This document shows, piece after piece, positions 1 through 9,150 of a stretch of 64,000 nucleotides of DNA; position 1 is the stretch's first letter; each line of letters opens with the position of its first letter. This DNA comes from Rhodopseudomonas palustris (GTDB lineage Bacteria > Pseudomonadota > Alphaproteobacteria > Rhizobiales > Xanthobacteraceae): positions 165,221 through 229,220 of the forward strand of contig NZ_QKQS01000006.1 in the NCBI RefSeq assembly GCF_003226555.1, written 5' to 3'. The translations under genes were made by a program, and so were the position numbers. The notes under the pieces were generated by a model. It did no database searches, was not told the DNA's origin, and saw only the letters and a list, made by a program, of their open reading frames with translations.

Positions 1-587
1 ATCGTAATCATGTGCATCACGATCGCGAGCAGGCCCGGCAGAATGCCGGCGATGAACAGCTTGCCGATATCCTGCTGGGTGATGATGCCGTACACCGCCA
101 GCACGGTCGACGGCGGCAGCATCGCGCCCAGCGTGCCGCCGACCGCGATCACCCCGGTGGAGAACGACTGCGGATAGCCGAACCGCCGCATCTCCGGATA
201 GGCCACAGCCGAGAACGTCGCGGCAGTCGCGACCGACGAGCCGGAGATCGCCGCGAAGCCGCCGCAGGCCGCGATGGTGGCGATGCCGAGCCCACCCTTC
301 CAATGCCCCACAATGGTGTTGCCGGCGCGGAACAGCTCGCGGCTGATACCGGACGCGGACACGAACGCGCCCATCAGCAGGAACATCGGGATCACGCCGA
401 ACGAATAGTCGGTGACGGTGCGCATCGTGGTCTGGCCGACCAGCTTCAGCGCCGGCTCGAGGCCGGTGAGATAGCCGAAGCCGGTGACGCCGACGAGGCC
501 CATCGCCATGCCGACCGGCACGCGCAGCAGCATCAGGACGAACAGGCTGACGAAGCCGATCGCAGCCACGGTCTCGTTGCTCAGCAT
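1..587 (-). CDS. TRAP transporter large permease (DctM family), 3' part cut by window edge
   Basis: Reading the minus strand from an ATG at 587 gives an open frame that runs off the left edge. It starts MLSNETVAAIGFV and is strongly hydrophobic. It contains the GGxxAxxSGSSVATAA-type stretch and an AMLPPS motif, both typical of DctM large subunits (12-13 membrane segments, about 430 residues in full; about 195 are seen here). DctM is the Na+-driven transport channel of tripartite ATP-independent periplasmic transporters. It begins 6 bases after the stop of the small-permease gene, so the two are translationally close and surely one operon with the binding protein upstream. The substrate cannot be read from this subunit. 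Confidence 0.9.
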   Translation of the reverse strand, partial: MLSNETVAAIGFVSLFVLMLLRVPVGMAMGLVGVTGFGYLTGLEPALKLVGQTTMRTVTDYSFGVIPMFLLMGAFVSASGISRELFRAGNTIVGHWKGGLGIATIAACGGFAAISGSSVATAATFSAVAYPEMRRFGYPQSFSTGVIAVGGTLGAMLPPSTVLAVYGIITQQDIGKLFIAGILPGLLAIVMHMIT

Positions 588-593
588 CGCGGC

Positions 594-1166
594 CTACTCC
601 ACCGGCTTCATGCGCACTTCGCGCATCTGCTCCGGATGGAAGATCAGCCGGAAGGTTCGAATCGCGATCAGCAGCACGGCGGAGACGTCGCCGATCCAGG
701 ACACCAGATAGAACGGCCAGATCGGGATCTGCAGGTCCATGGTGACGATGTGATCGGCACGCGTCGTCACCACCTTGTCGAACAGCGTGTAGGTCTGCAC
801 CGAGACCACGAACAGCAGCACCAAAGTGGCGAAGATGTCGATGATCCGCTGCCAGCGCGGCGACGCCGCCGCCCAGACGAGGTCCACGGTGATGTGCGAG
901 CCGCGATACGACGTCGCGGCGATGCCCCAGAAGATCAGCACGCCGAGCATGAACTGGCCGAAATTGTAGTAGTCCGGGATCGTCACCGAAAAGAACTTGC
1001 GCATGAACACCGCGAGGAAGGTGTTCAGCGCGACGATGCCGACGAAGAACGCCGCGATCCATTCGATCACGTCGATGAACCGGTCCATGCCGTTCTTGGC
1101 GAACCGCCGCGTCGTCAGCGCACCGGGCAGCCGGTCGGGCTGCTTGTCGTCGGGAGGGGAACTCAT
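594..1166 (-). CDS. TRAP transporter small permease (DctQ family)
   Basis: A 190-residue protein with four hydrophobic segments (roughly residues 33-53, 68-90, 107-127 and 150-172), the usual size and topology of DctQ subunits. DctQ pairs with the large permease in the inner membrane and helps dock the periplasmic binding protein. The region around residues 70-83 (FMLGVLIFWGIAATS) resembles the family's second helix. It sits between the binding-protein gene and the large permease. A palindromic repeat separates it from the binding-protein gene, whereas the permease genes are almost touching. Confidence 0.9.
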   Translation of the reverse strand: MSSPPDDKQPDRLPGALTTRRFAKNGMDRFIDVIEWIAAFFVGIVALNTFLAVFMRKFFSVTIPDYYNFGQFMLGVLIFWGIAATSYRGSHITVDLVWAAASPRWQRIIDIFATLVLLFVVSVQTYTLFDKVVTTRADHIVTMDLQIPIWPFYLVSWIGDVSAVLLIAIRTFRLIFHPEQMREVRMKPVE

Positions 1167-1205
1167 CGGGGCTCGATCGTTGCGACTGCGTCAATCAAGA
1201 TGAAA

Positions 1206-1303
1206 CGTCATTCCGGGGCGCTCGCACAGCGAGCGAACCCGGAATCTCGATCGTGTGTCAGAGATTCCGGGTCTGCGCGCGATGCGCGCATCCCGGAATG
1301 ACG
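1206..1303. repeat. Palindromic repeat, ATTCCGGG family, copy 1
   Basis: The element starts CGTCATTCCGGGGCG and ends CCCGGAATGACG, with inner arms GAACCCGGAATCTC and GAGATTCCGGGT, so it can fold as two nested hairpins. It lies inside the TRAP operon between the binding-protein and small-permease genes. Confidence 0.9.
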
Positions 1304-1311
1304 AGAGGGCG

Positions 1312-2340
1312 CTACAACCCCGCGTCGTACTTCTTCAGCGCCTTCTGCAGGTCGGCCTCGACCGCTGCGGGATCGCTGCCGGCGTTTTTCACCTGGGCGG
1401 CCCAGCTGTCCTGTAGCGGCTTGGTCGCCTTCTTCCATTCGGCGAGCTGCTCGGGCGTCAGCGGATAGACCTCGTGATCCTTCAGCGCCTTCATCTTGGT
1501 GCGGCCGTTGGCCTCGAAGTCGGTCCACGGGTCGGTCACCCTGGAGGCCCATTCCGGCGTGCAGTGATCGTCGATAACCTTCTTCTGCGCGTCCGACAGG
1601 GCGTTGTAGGCCTTCAGGTTGATGTTGTAGGTGAACACCGTGGTGTAGAGCGGCACGTCCATGTGATACTTGACCACCTTGTCGATGCCGAACAGGAACA
1701 CCGAGCCCCAGGGGAAGGTGATCTCGTCGGCGACGCCGCGCTCCAGCGCGTCGCGCGATTCGGGCGCCGAGGCCTGCACGTTGGTGCCGCCGAACAGCTT
1801 CACCATCTCGCCGATGGTCGATTGCGCCGGCCTCACCTTCAGGCCGCTCATGTCCGACGGCAACAGCACTTTCTTCTTGCCGTGCAGCGCACCCGGATCG
1901 TGAATGAAGGCGAAGCACAGCTTGGTGTCCTTCATCTCGGCCGGGGCGTATTTGTGGTACCACTCGTTCAGCGCCAGCGTGCCCTTCTTGCCGTCCTTGA
2001 ATACGAACGGAAGCTGACCGGCGGAAACGATCGGGAAGCGGCCGGGCTGATAGCCGGGATTGACGTAGGTGACTTCGGCGATGCCGTCGCGCGCCATGTC
2101 ATAATGGTCGAACGCCTTGCCGAGCTGCTCGGACGGGAACACGGTCATCCGGATGCTGCCGCCGGAAGCCTTCTGGATGTCCTCGGCCCAGGCCTTGGTG
2201 GCCGGCACCAACGGATGCGCCGGCGGCACCCACAGCGAGATCTTCCAATTGACCGTCTTGTCCTGCGCGGCCTTGTCCTGCGCGAGTGCAGGCGTCACGC
2301 TGGCGGCAAGCAGCAGCGCGAGCAGAGTCTTCCTCATCAT
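1312..2340 (-). CDS. TRAP transporter substrate-binding protein (DctP family)
   Basis: A 342-residue secreted protein. An N-terminal signal peptide (MMRKTLLALLLAASVTPALA, cleavage before QDK) directs it to the periplasm. The rest matches DctP/TRAP-SBP layout: a WAEDIQKASGG segment, a VRPAQSTIGEMVKLFGG region (family ligand-binding zone around the conserved Arg) and a long C-terminal helix region. It captures a carboxylate-type ligand and delivers it to the DctQM pair encoded just downstream. It is divergent from pobA, so an aromatic or related acid is a reasonable guess for the ligand, but the sequence alone does not show it. The ATG is preceded by GGGAGTG on the minus strand. Confidence 0.92.
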   Translation of the reverse strand: MMRKTLLALLLAASVTPALAQDKAAQDKTVNWKISLWVPPAHPLVPATKAWAEDIQKASGGSIRMTVFPSEQLGKAFDHYDMARDGIAEVTYVNPGYQPGRFPIVSAGQLPFVFKDGKKGTLALNEWYHKYAPAEMKDTKLCFAFIHDPGALHGKKKVLLPSDMSGLKVRPAQSTIGEMVKLFGGTNVQASAPESRDALERGVADEITFPWGSVFLFGIDKVVKYHMDVPLYTTVFTYNINLKAYNALSDAQKKVIDDHCTPEWASRVTDPWTDFEANGRTKMKALKDHEVYPLTPEQLAEWKKATKPLQDSWAAQVKNAGSDPAAVEADLQKALKKYDAGL

Positions 2341-2394
2341 CGAGCGTCACTCCCTATGGTCGGCTTCATTCGGCCTTTGGGCCGCATTGTTATA

Positions 2395-2404
2395 GGTTAT
2401 AACC
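2395..2404. promoter_or_regulatory. Palindrome GGTTATAACC in the TRAP/pobA divergent promoter region
   Basis: A perfect 10-base palindrome, AT-rich against its surroundings, in the 170-base gap between two divergent genes. On the minus strand it falls between a TTGCAA (2414-2409) and a TAACAA (2392-2387) spaced by 16 bases, which could be -35 and -10 elements for the TRAP operon. A 7-base direct repeat GCTAGAC (2435-2441 and 2453-2459) lies on the pobA side. Operator function is inferred. Confidence 0.4.
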
Positions 2405-2480
2405 ATCATTGCAAGTGACCACCGCGTAATAGCTGCTAGACACCGGACGGCGGCTAGACGGCTCCGTGACGGTCCCGTAA

Positions 2481-3683
<1,203 letters not shown>

Positions 3684-3700
3684 GACGCCTGCCGGAAGGT

Positions 3701-3817
3701 CGTCATTCCGGGGCGCGCCGTCAGGCGCGAACCCGGAATGACGAGCTGTGGCGCACGGCCTGCAAATAGCGTCGAGATTCCGGGTTCGCGAGCTTACGCT
3801 CGCGCCCCGGAATGACG
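3701..3817. repeat. Palindromic repeat, ATTCCGGG family, copy 2
   Basis: Starts CGTCATTCCGGGGCGCG and ends GCGCCCCGGAATGACG, with an extra internal CCCGGAATGACG in the left half. It lies between the pobA stop and the thioesterase gene. Confidence 0.88.
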
Positions 3818-3944
3818 GGCATGGATACACCGCTCCCCGTTTCAAACAGCCTCTCAAACGACGCTTCAAACTTTGTCGGCGTTGCCGGCGGCGCCCGGCT
3901 GCGGTCTAAAGACGGTCGGTACAGCGAGGCGAGTGACGAGGCGC

Positions 3945-4394
3945 ATGACGACCGATTCCGATCCGAACCACACCCCCGCGACCGACGGGGTTCCTGACGG
4001 CTTCGTCCGCCACACCCGGTCGAGTCCCCTCACCGCGCCGTGGGAGCCGCTTTACGCAAAGACGACGGCGGACGCGGTGATGCTGGGCTTGCGGCTCCGC
4101 GAGTGCCACACCAATTCGCGCGGCCTCGCCCATGGCGGGCTGATCACCGCGCTTGCCGACAATGCGATGGGCTATAGCTGCGGGCTCAAGCTCGGCGGCG
4201 GCGCGCGGCTGCTGACGGCATCGCTCGCCATCGACTTCATCGGCCCGGCCGGGATCGGGCAATGGCTGCAGATCGAACCGGAGGTGGTCAAGGTCGGCGG
4301 CAAGCTGTGCGTGGCGCAATGCTTCGTCACCGCCGACGGCGTCCGCTGCGCCCGCGCCAACGGCACATTCAGCGTGGTGAGGGCGAAGGCTTGA
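3945..4394 (+). CDS. PaaI-type hotdog-fold thioesterase
   Basis: A 149-residue protein of the single hotdog domain type. It has the family pattern NSRGLAHGGLITALADNAMG (HGG at 63-65, acidic residue of the active-site helix at 72), then the LTASLAIDFIGPA strand and a VVKVGGKLCVAQC strand. Such enzymes hydrolyse acyl- or aroyl-CoA thioesters and are usually tetramers. The frame is open 24 codons further upstream, but the ATG at 3945 gives the natural family N-terminus; its ribosome site (GACGAGG) is weak. It lies alone between two palindromic repeats, downstream of pobA. Release of dead-end CoA esters is a plausible role; the substrate is unknown. Confidence 0.85.
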   Translation: MTTDSDPNHTPATDGVPDGFVRHTRSSPLTAPWEPLYAKTTADAVMLGLRLRECHTNSRGLAHGGLITALADNAMGYSCGLKLGGGARLLTASLAIDFIGPAGIGQWLQIEPEVVKVGGKLCVAQCFVTADGVRCARANGTFSVVRAKA

Positions 4395-4399
4395 ACGCC

Positions 4400-4516
4400 C
4401 GTCGTTCCGGGGCGCGCGCAGCGCGAAGCCGGAACCCCGAGCTGTTCTGCAAGGCTGCTGTCGCTCCAACCTCGAGATTCCGGGTTCACGCGCTTCGCGC
4501 GTGCCCCGGAATGACG
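4400..4516. repeat. Palindromic repeat, ATTCCGGG family, copy 3 (diverged)
   Basis: Left end is CGTCGTTCCGGGGCG (one base off the usual CGTCATTCC) and right end GTGCCCCGGAATGACG. It lies between the convergent thioesterase and amidase genes. Confidence 0.85.
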
Positions 4517-4546
4517 TGCAAGTGGTGACGACGCGCGACCGAGAGC

Positions 4547-5905
4547 TCAGCCACGGATCACTTCTTCGATGCCGGCTGCGACCTCGAAGATCTCGCGATC
4601 AGCGCCGTTGACGCCGGCCAGCATCAGTCCGACCGGCGCCTCGCCGTCCTGGTGGCACGGCAGCGAGATCGCACAGCCGTCGATCATGTTGATCAGCGTG
4701 CAGTTGCGCAGCGCGAGGAGATTGGCCTTGGTGAAGGCCTTGTCGTCGGCGAGCTCGGCAATGGTCGGCGCGGCGATCGCGGTGGTCGGCATCGCCACCG
4801 CGTCGTAGGGTGCAAGCCGCGCCGTGGCACGCTCGATTAGCGATTTGCGCGCCGTGACGACATCGATGTAGTCCGCAGCGCTCTGGGTCTCGCCGCGCAA
4901 AATCCGCTCGCGGACCCGCGGATCGTAGACGTCGCCCTGCGCGACGATCAGATAGCGATGCCAGGCGTAGCTCTCGGCGGCGGTCAGTCCCCCCTTCGTG
5001 CTCAGCGGCGCGACGTCGTTGAACTCCGGCACCTCGATCTGCTCGACGATCGCGCCGTGGCTCGCCAGCGTTTTCAGCGCGCGGTCGAACGCGGCCGTCA
5101 CGGTGGCGTCGAGCTCATCGAGCGCCAACGTGGTCGGCACCGCGATCCGCATCCCCTTCAGCGGCCGCGGGCTCACCGGCATCACCGGCTGATCGGCGAG
5201 GATGGCGTCGAGCGCGGCGCAGCAGGCGACGCTACGCGCCAGCGGGCCGATACTGTCGAGCGAGAACGACAGCGGCACCGCGCCGTCGCGCGGCACGCGG
5301 CTCTGCGACGGCTTGTAGCCGACGATGCCGTTGAACGCCGCCGGAATCCGGCACGAGCCGCCGGTGTCGGTGCCAAGCCCGGCATGCGCCATGCCGTCGG
5401 CGACCGAGACCGCGGCGCCCGACGACGAGCCGCCCGGCACGTAGCCGATGTCGCGGGCGTAGGCGGCTTTCGGCGTGCCGTAATGCGGGTTGATGCCGAT
5501 GCCCGAATAGGCGAACTCGGTCATGTTACTGCGGCCGATCACCACGAAGCCGGCGCGCCGCAGCCGCGCCACCGCGGGCGCATCGCTCTCCGCAGGCGGA
5601 TTGTCGTCGAGCGCGCGCGAGCCGGCGCGGGTCACCTGGCCCTTGATGTCGAACAGGTCCTTGATCGAGACCGGAATGCCGGCGAACGGCGACGGCTCAG
5701 CCTTGGCGGCGCGCAGCCTGTCCATCGCGTCCGCCGCCTGCAGCGCCGCGTCGCGATCGACGTGGATGAAGGCGCGCGCCCCCTCGCCGGCCGGATCGTC
5801 GATCCGCGCCAGACAGTCTTCCACCAGCTTGCGGGCGGTGGTGCGGCCGGCTTCGAGATCGGCCGCGAGGGCGGCGAGTGTGGGATGTCGGGTCATGCTG
5901 TCCAT
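4547..5905 (-). CDS. Amidase signature family protein
   Basis: A 452-residue amidase-signature hydrolase. The Ser-cisSer-Lys triad is visible: Lys82 in PVSIKDLFD, the cis-Ser within GGSSSG (158-163), and the nucleophile Ser184 in GTDTGGSCRIPAAF. Members hydrolyse amides, from aryl and fatty-acid amides to Gln-tRNA; no GatB partner is nearby, so a catabolic amidase is more likely than GatA. The frame stays open to 6145, but the upstream part is low-complexity. The start is taken at the ATG at 5905, with a second ATG at 5896 better spaced from GGA. It is convergent with the thioesterase gene and divergent from the DUF35 gene. Confidence 0.88.
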   Translation of the reverse strand: MDSMTRHPTLAALAADLEAGRTTARKLVEDCLARIDDPAGEGARAFIHVDRDAALQAADAMDRLRAAKAEPSPFAGIPVSIKDLFDIKGQVTRAGSRALDDNPPAESDAPAVARLRRAGFVVIGRSNMTEFAYSGIGINPHYGTPKAAYARDIGYVPGGSSSGAAVSVADGMAHAGLGTDTGGSCRIPAAFNGIVGYKPSQSRVPRDGAVPLSFSLDSIGPLARSVACCAALDAILADQPVMPVSPRPLKGMRIAVPTTLALDELDATVTAAFDRALKTLASHGAIVEQIEVPEFNDVAPLSTKGGLTAAESYAWHRYLIVAQGDVYDPRVRERILRGETQSAADYIDVVTARKSLIERATARLAPYDAVAMPTTAIAAPTIAELADDKAFTKANLLALRNCTLINMIDGCAISLPCHQDGEAPVGLMLAGVNGADREIFEVAAGIEEVIRG

Positions 5906-6185
5906 TCCAGTAGGAGCCGATCGGCCACGCGGACGCGGGCCTCGATCGGACGGGAAACAAGTCGGCTTATTCAGTAGCGCGGAAAGTGCCGGTTTGCCAT
6001 CCGCCGCCGCGGTGGCTCCGGCCCCGCGCACAGGGCATCGCTCGGATTCTCGAATGTCCGCTTTGCGGAATACAATTCCTGCACACGGCCCCGCGCCCTG
6101 CGCGTGTTGACGCTGGCGGGACGATATCGCATCAAGACGCCACAACCGATGGGCCTATGAGCCAGCTCAGGGAGAAAACTAAGAC

Positions 6186-6599
6186 ATGGCTGAACCCGCA
6201 CGCGCACGTCCCAAGATCACTCCGGAAACCCAATTCTACTGGGACGGCGCCAAGCAAGGCGAACTGCGGCTTCAGCGCTGCGATTCCTGCGCCCACGCGT
6301 ACTTCCCGCCCCGCCCGTTCTGCCCGAAATGCGGCAGCCGCGAGGTCAGCGTGTTCAAGGCCTCCGGCAACGGCACGCTGTATTCCTACGTGATCAATCA
6401 CCGCCCGCTGGCGGCCGGCTTCACCGAGCCCTACGCCATCGCGGTGGTCGAGCTCGAAGAAGGCCCGCGGATGATGAGCAACATCCTGGAGTGCCCGCAG
6501 ACTCCGGAAGCGCTCGAGCTCGATATGAAGCTGGAAGTCACCTTCCAGAAGATCGACGACAACCTCACCCTTCCGCAATTCCGTCCGGCGAAGGGGTAA
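6186..6599 (+). CDS. DUF35 / OB-fold Zn-ribbon protein (acyl-CoA-associated)
   Basis: A 137-residue protein with an N-terminal rubredoxin-like zinc ribbon (Cys32, Cys35, Cys46, Cys49) followed by an OB-fold (GTLYSYVINHRPLAAGF and the VELEEGPRMMSN strand). Proteins of this family bind acyl-CoA and form complexes with thiolase-like partners, as in acetoacetyl-CoA thiolase/HMG-CoA synthase complexes of archaea and the steroid side-chain retro-aldolase complex. Here it is 5 bases ahead of a thiolase-like gene, the expected partner order. The ATG has a good GGGAG site. Confidence 0.9.
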   Translation: MAEPARARPKITPETQFYWDGAKQGELRLQRCDSCAHAYFPPRPFCPKCGSREVSVFKASGNGTLYSYVINHRPLAAGFTEPYAIAVVELEEGPRMMSNILECPQTPEALELDMKLEVTFQKIDDNLTLPQFRPAKG

Positions 6600-6604
6600 G
6601 CACC

Positions 6605-7744
6605 ATGCGTCGCAATCAGGTTGCTATCGTCGGCGCCGCCGAGACCACCAAGCTCGGCGTCATTCCCGACATGTCGCAGATCCAGCTCCACGCCGACGCC
6701 GCGCTCAACGCGATCGCCGACGCCGGGCTGAAGCTGTCGGACATCGACGGCATCGCCACCGCGGTGGAAACGCCGCAGCAGATCGCCCACTATCTCGGCA
6801 TCACCCCGACCTGGGTCGACGGCACCTCGGTCGGCGGCTGCTCGTTCATGCTGCACGTCCGCCACGCCGCCGCGGCGATCGAGGCCGGGCTGTGCAAGAC
6901 CGTGCTGATCACCCACGCCGAGAGCGGCAAGTCGATGATCGGCAAGCTGCCGCGCTCGATTCCCGCCGACAGCCTGCAGGGCCAGTTCGAAGCGCCCTAC
7001 GGCATCTATGGGCCGCCGAGCCAGTTCCCGATCCCGGTGCTGCGCTTCATGAAGACCCACGGTATCACCCACGAGCAGATCGCCTCTGTGGCGGTGGTGC
7101 AGCGCGAATGGGCGGCAAAGAATCCGCGCGCGATGATGAAGGATCCGATCACCGTCGAGGACGTCCTCAACTCGCGGATGATCGCCTATCCGTTCCGTCT
7201 GCTGCAGTGCTGCCTCGTCACCGATGGCGGCGGCGCGCTGATCATGACCTCGGCCGATCGCGCCAAAGACTTCCCGCACAAGCCGGTCTATGTGCTCGGC
7301 ACCGGCGAGAGCGTCGAAACGCCGATGGTCAGCCAGATGGAGACCTTCAACTCCTCGCGCGCCTTCAAGGTGGCGGGCCCGACCGCGTTCCGCGAGGCCG
7401 GTATCAGCCACAGCGACGTCGATCATCTGATGATCTACGACGCGTTCGCGCACCTGCCGCTGTTCGGCCTCGGCGACCTCGGCTTCATGCCGTATGAGGA
7501 GACCGGAAAGTTCATCGCCGACGGCAACACCCGCCCCGGCGGCAAGCTGCCGCTCAACACCAACGGCGGCGGCCTGTCCTACATGCACTCGGGCATGTAC
7601 GGCATGTACGCGTTGCAGGAAAGCGTCCGGCAGATGCGCGGCATCGCACCGGCGCAGGTCGAAGGCGCGAAGATCTCGGTCTGCCACGGCGTCGGCGGCA
7701 TGTTCGCCGCAAGCGGCACGATCATCTTCACGAACGAGAAGTAG
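6605..7744 (+). CDS. Thiolase-like (SCPx/Ltp-type) lipid-transfer family protein
   Basis: A 379-residue protein of the non-decarboxylating thiolase superfamily, SCPx/Ltp branch. It opens with RRNQVAIVGAAETTKLG, has a GGCSFML segment where thiolases carry the nucleophilic Cys, the NTNGGGLSYMHSGMYG stretch in place of the canonical GHPxGxxG, and ends CHGVGGMFAASG. In this branch some members are thiolases and some are retro-aldolases acting with a DUF35 protein; which applies cannot be decided from sequence. It follows the DUF35 gene by 5 bases and precedes an SDR, so a CoA-dependent chain-shortening step is likely. Confidence 0.88.
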   Translation: MRRNQVAIVGAAETTKLGVIPDMSQIQLHADAALNAIADAGLKLSDIDGIATAVETPQQIAHYLGITPTWVDGTSVGGCSFMLHVRHAAAAIEAGLCKTVLITHAESGKSMIGKLPRSIPADSLQGQFEAPYGIYGPPSQFPIPVLRFMKTHGITHEQIASVAVVQREWAAKNPRAMMKDPITVEDVLNSRMIAYPFRLLQCCLVTDGGGALIMTSADRAKDFPHKPVYVLGTGESVETPMVSQMETFNSSRAFKVAGPTAFREAGISHSDVDHLMIYDAFAHLPLFGLGDLGFMPYEETGKFIADGNTRPGGKLPLNTNGGGLSYMHSGMYGMYALQESVRQMRGIAPAQVEGAKISVCHGVGGMFAASGTIIFTNEK

Positions 7745-7768
7745 GTCGGCGCAAGCCGCACAAAACCA

Positions 7769-7842
7769 CGTCATCGCCGGGCTCGACCCGGCGATCCATC
7801 CCTCGAAGAAGATGGATGCGCGGGTCAAGCCCGCGCATGACC
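7769..7842. repeat. Palindromic repeat, ATCGCCGGG-type
   Basis: Starts CGTCATCGCCGGGCTCGACC and ends CAAGCCCGCGCATGACC. It is a shorter element with the same outer GTCAT/ATGAC logic as the ATTCCGGG family, located between the thiolase-like and SDR genes. Confidence 0.75.
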
Positions 7843-7856
7843 AAGAAAACTACGGG

Positions 7857-7954
7857 CGTCATTCCGGGGCGCTCACGAAGTGAGCGAACCCGGAATCTCT
7901 CTCGCAGAACACCTCGGGATTCCGGGTTCGCGCTTCGCGCGCCCCGGAATGACC
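7857..7954. repeat. Palindromic repeat, ATTCCGGG family, copy 4
   Basis: Starts CGTCATTCCGGGGCGCTCAC and ends GCGCGCCCCGGAATGACC, in tandem with the preceding element and 35 bases ahead of the SDR start codon. Confidence 0.9.
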
Positions 7955-7989
7955 GTCGGATAGCAACCAACAACAAAAAGGACAATCAC

Positions 7990-8904
7990 ATGGCCAAGGC
8001 ACTCGACGGCAAAGTCATCATCGTCACCGGCGCGGGGCGCGGCATCGGCCGCGAGATCGCGCTGCTCGCGGCGCGCGAAGGCGCCAAGGTGGTCGTCAAC
8101 GATCCGGGCGTCGCCTCCGACGGCTCGGGCACCGACGCCGCCCCGGCCGAGCAGGTGGTCGAGGAAATCAAGAAGGAAGGCGGCACCGCGGTCGCGAATT
8201 TCGAAAGCGTCGCCGAGGCGATCCCCGCCAGCAAGATCGTCAAGCAGGCGGTCGACACCTACGGCAAGCTCGACGGCGTGGTGAACAACGCCGGCATCCT
8301 GCGCGACGCGATCTTCCACCGCATGAGCATCGACGCGTTCGAGCAGGTCATCAAAGTTCATTTGATGGGCACGTTCTACGTCAGCCACGCCGCCGCCCGG
8401 CTGTTCCGCGAGCAGGAGAGCGGCTCGTTCGTGCACTTCACCTCGACCTCGGGGCTGATCGGCAATTTCGGCCAGGCCAACTACGCGGCCGCCAAGCTCG
8501 GCATCGTCGGCCTGTCGAAGTCGATCGCGCTCGACATGAGCCGCTTCAACGTCCGCTCCAACTGCGTGTCGCCGTTCGCCTGGAGCCGCCTGATCGGCAC
8601 CATCCCGACGGAGACCGAGGCCGAGAAGGCCCGCGTCGCGCGGATGCAGCAGATGGGCCCGGAGAAGATCGCGCCGCTGTCGGTGTATCTGCTCGGCGAC
8701 GCCGCCAAGGACGTCAGCGGCCAGATCTTCGCGGTGCGGATGAACGAGATCTTCCTGATGGGCCAGTCGCGCCCGATCCGCTCGGTGCATCGCGACGGCG
8801 GCTGGACCTGCGAAAGCCTCGCCGAGCACGGCATGCCGGCGCTGAAGGGCTCGTTCTACAAGCTCGACCGCTCCGCCGACATCTTCAGCTGGGATCCGGT
8901 GTAA
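7990..8904 (+). CDS. SDR family 3-hydroxyacyl-CoA dehydrogenase-like protein
   Basis: A 304-residue short-chain dehydrogenase. The NAD(P)-binding TGAGRGIG is at residues 13-20, NNAG follows in VVNNAGILRD, and the catalytic YxxxK is in NYAAAKLG. The extended C-terminus after the core (about residues 245-304, ending FSWDPV) is the type seen in dehydrogenases related to peroxisomal multifunctional enzyme 2 and bacterial steroid/acyl-CoA SDRs. With the upstream DUF35 and thiolase-like genes it could supply the beta-keto substrate for chain shortening. The start at 7990 follows AACAAAAAGGACAATCAC. An in-frame extension to 7816 runs into the repeat and is rejected. Confidence 0.87.
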   Translation: MAKALDGKVIIVTGAGRGIGREIALLAAREGAKVVVNDPGVASDGSGTDAAPAEQVVEEIKKEGGTAVANFESVAEAIPASKIVKQAVDTYGKLDGVVNNAGILRDAIFHRMSIDAFEQVIKVHLMGTFYVSHAAARLFREQESGSFVHFTSTSGLIGNFGQANYAAAKLGIVGLSKSIALDMSRFNVRSNCVSPFAWSRLIGTIPTETEAEKARVARMQQMGPEKIAPLSVYLLGDAAKDVSGQIFAVRMNEIFLMGQSRPIRSVHRDGGWTCESLAEHGMPALKGSFYKLDRSADIFSWDPV

Positions 8905-8945
8905 GTTCGATCTGCTCCGCGACGAGCGTCGGTTCAGCACCAGCA

Positions 8946-9060
8946 CGTCATTCCGGGGCGCTCACGCAGTGAGCGAACCCGGAATCCGGAGCTGTGGAGC
9001 ACCCGGCCGTCGCGACCAACTCGGGATTCCGGGTTCGCGCTGCGCGCGCCCCGGAATGAC
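8946..9060. repeat. Palindromic repeat, ATTCCGGG family, copy 5
   Basis: Starts CGTCATTCCGGGGCGCTCAC and ends GCGCGCCCCGGAATGAC. It lies between the convergent SDR and OmpA-family genes. Confidence 0.9.
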
Positions 9061-9096
9061 TCGAAGAACTAACAGCCCCGCAGTTTACGCACACAG

Positions 9097-9122
9097 AAAA
9101 GCCCGCCTCGCGGCGGGCTTCT
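9097..9122 (-). terminator. Rho-independent terminator of the OmpA-family gene
   Basis: On the minus strand, AAGCCCGCC GCGA GGCGGGCTT forms a 9-base GC-rich stem followed by TTTTCTGT. It lies about 30 bases after the stop codon at 9151. Confidence 0.8.
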
Positions 9123-9150
9123 CCGTCGGGTGAAGCATCTGGAGGGGGAG

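Noticed and set aside
651-669. TTCGAATC resembling a tRNA T-loop
   Set aside because: It lies inside the small-permease coding region and no cloverleaf can be built around it.
12-1301. Long open frame of 429 codons on the plus strand
   Set aside because: It is the antisense shadow of the TRAP permease genes; its translation is His/Arg/Asp-rich and without domains, while the minus strand gives clear DctM and DctQ proteins.
1206-1303. CRISPR-like or transposon terminal repeats
   Set aside because: The elements are dispersed single palindromes without regular spacers and without transposase genes between them; REP/BIME-like elements fit better.
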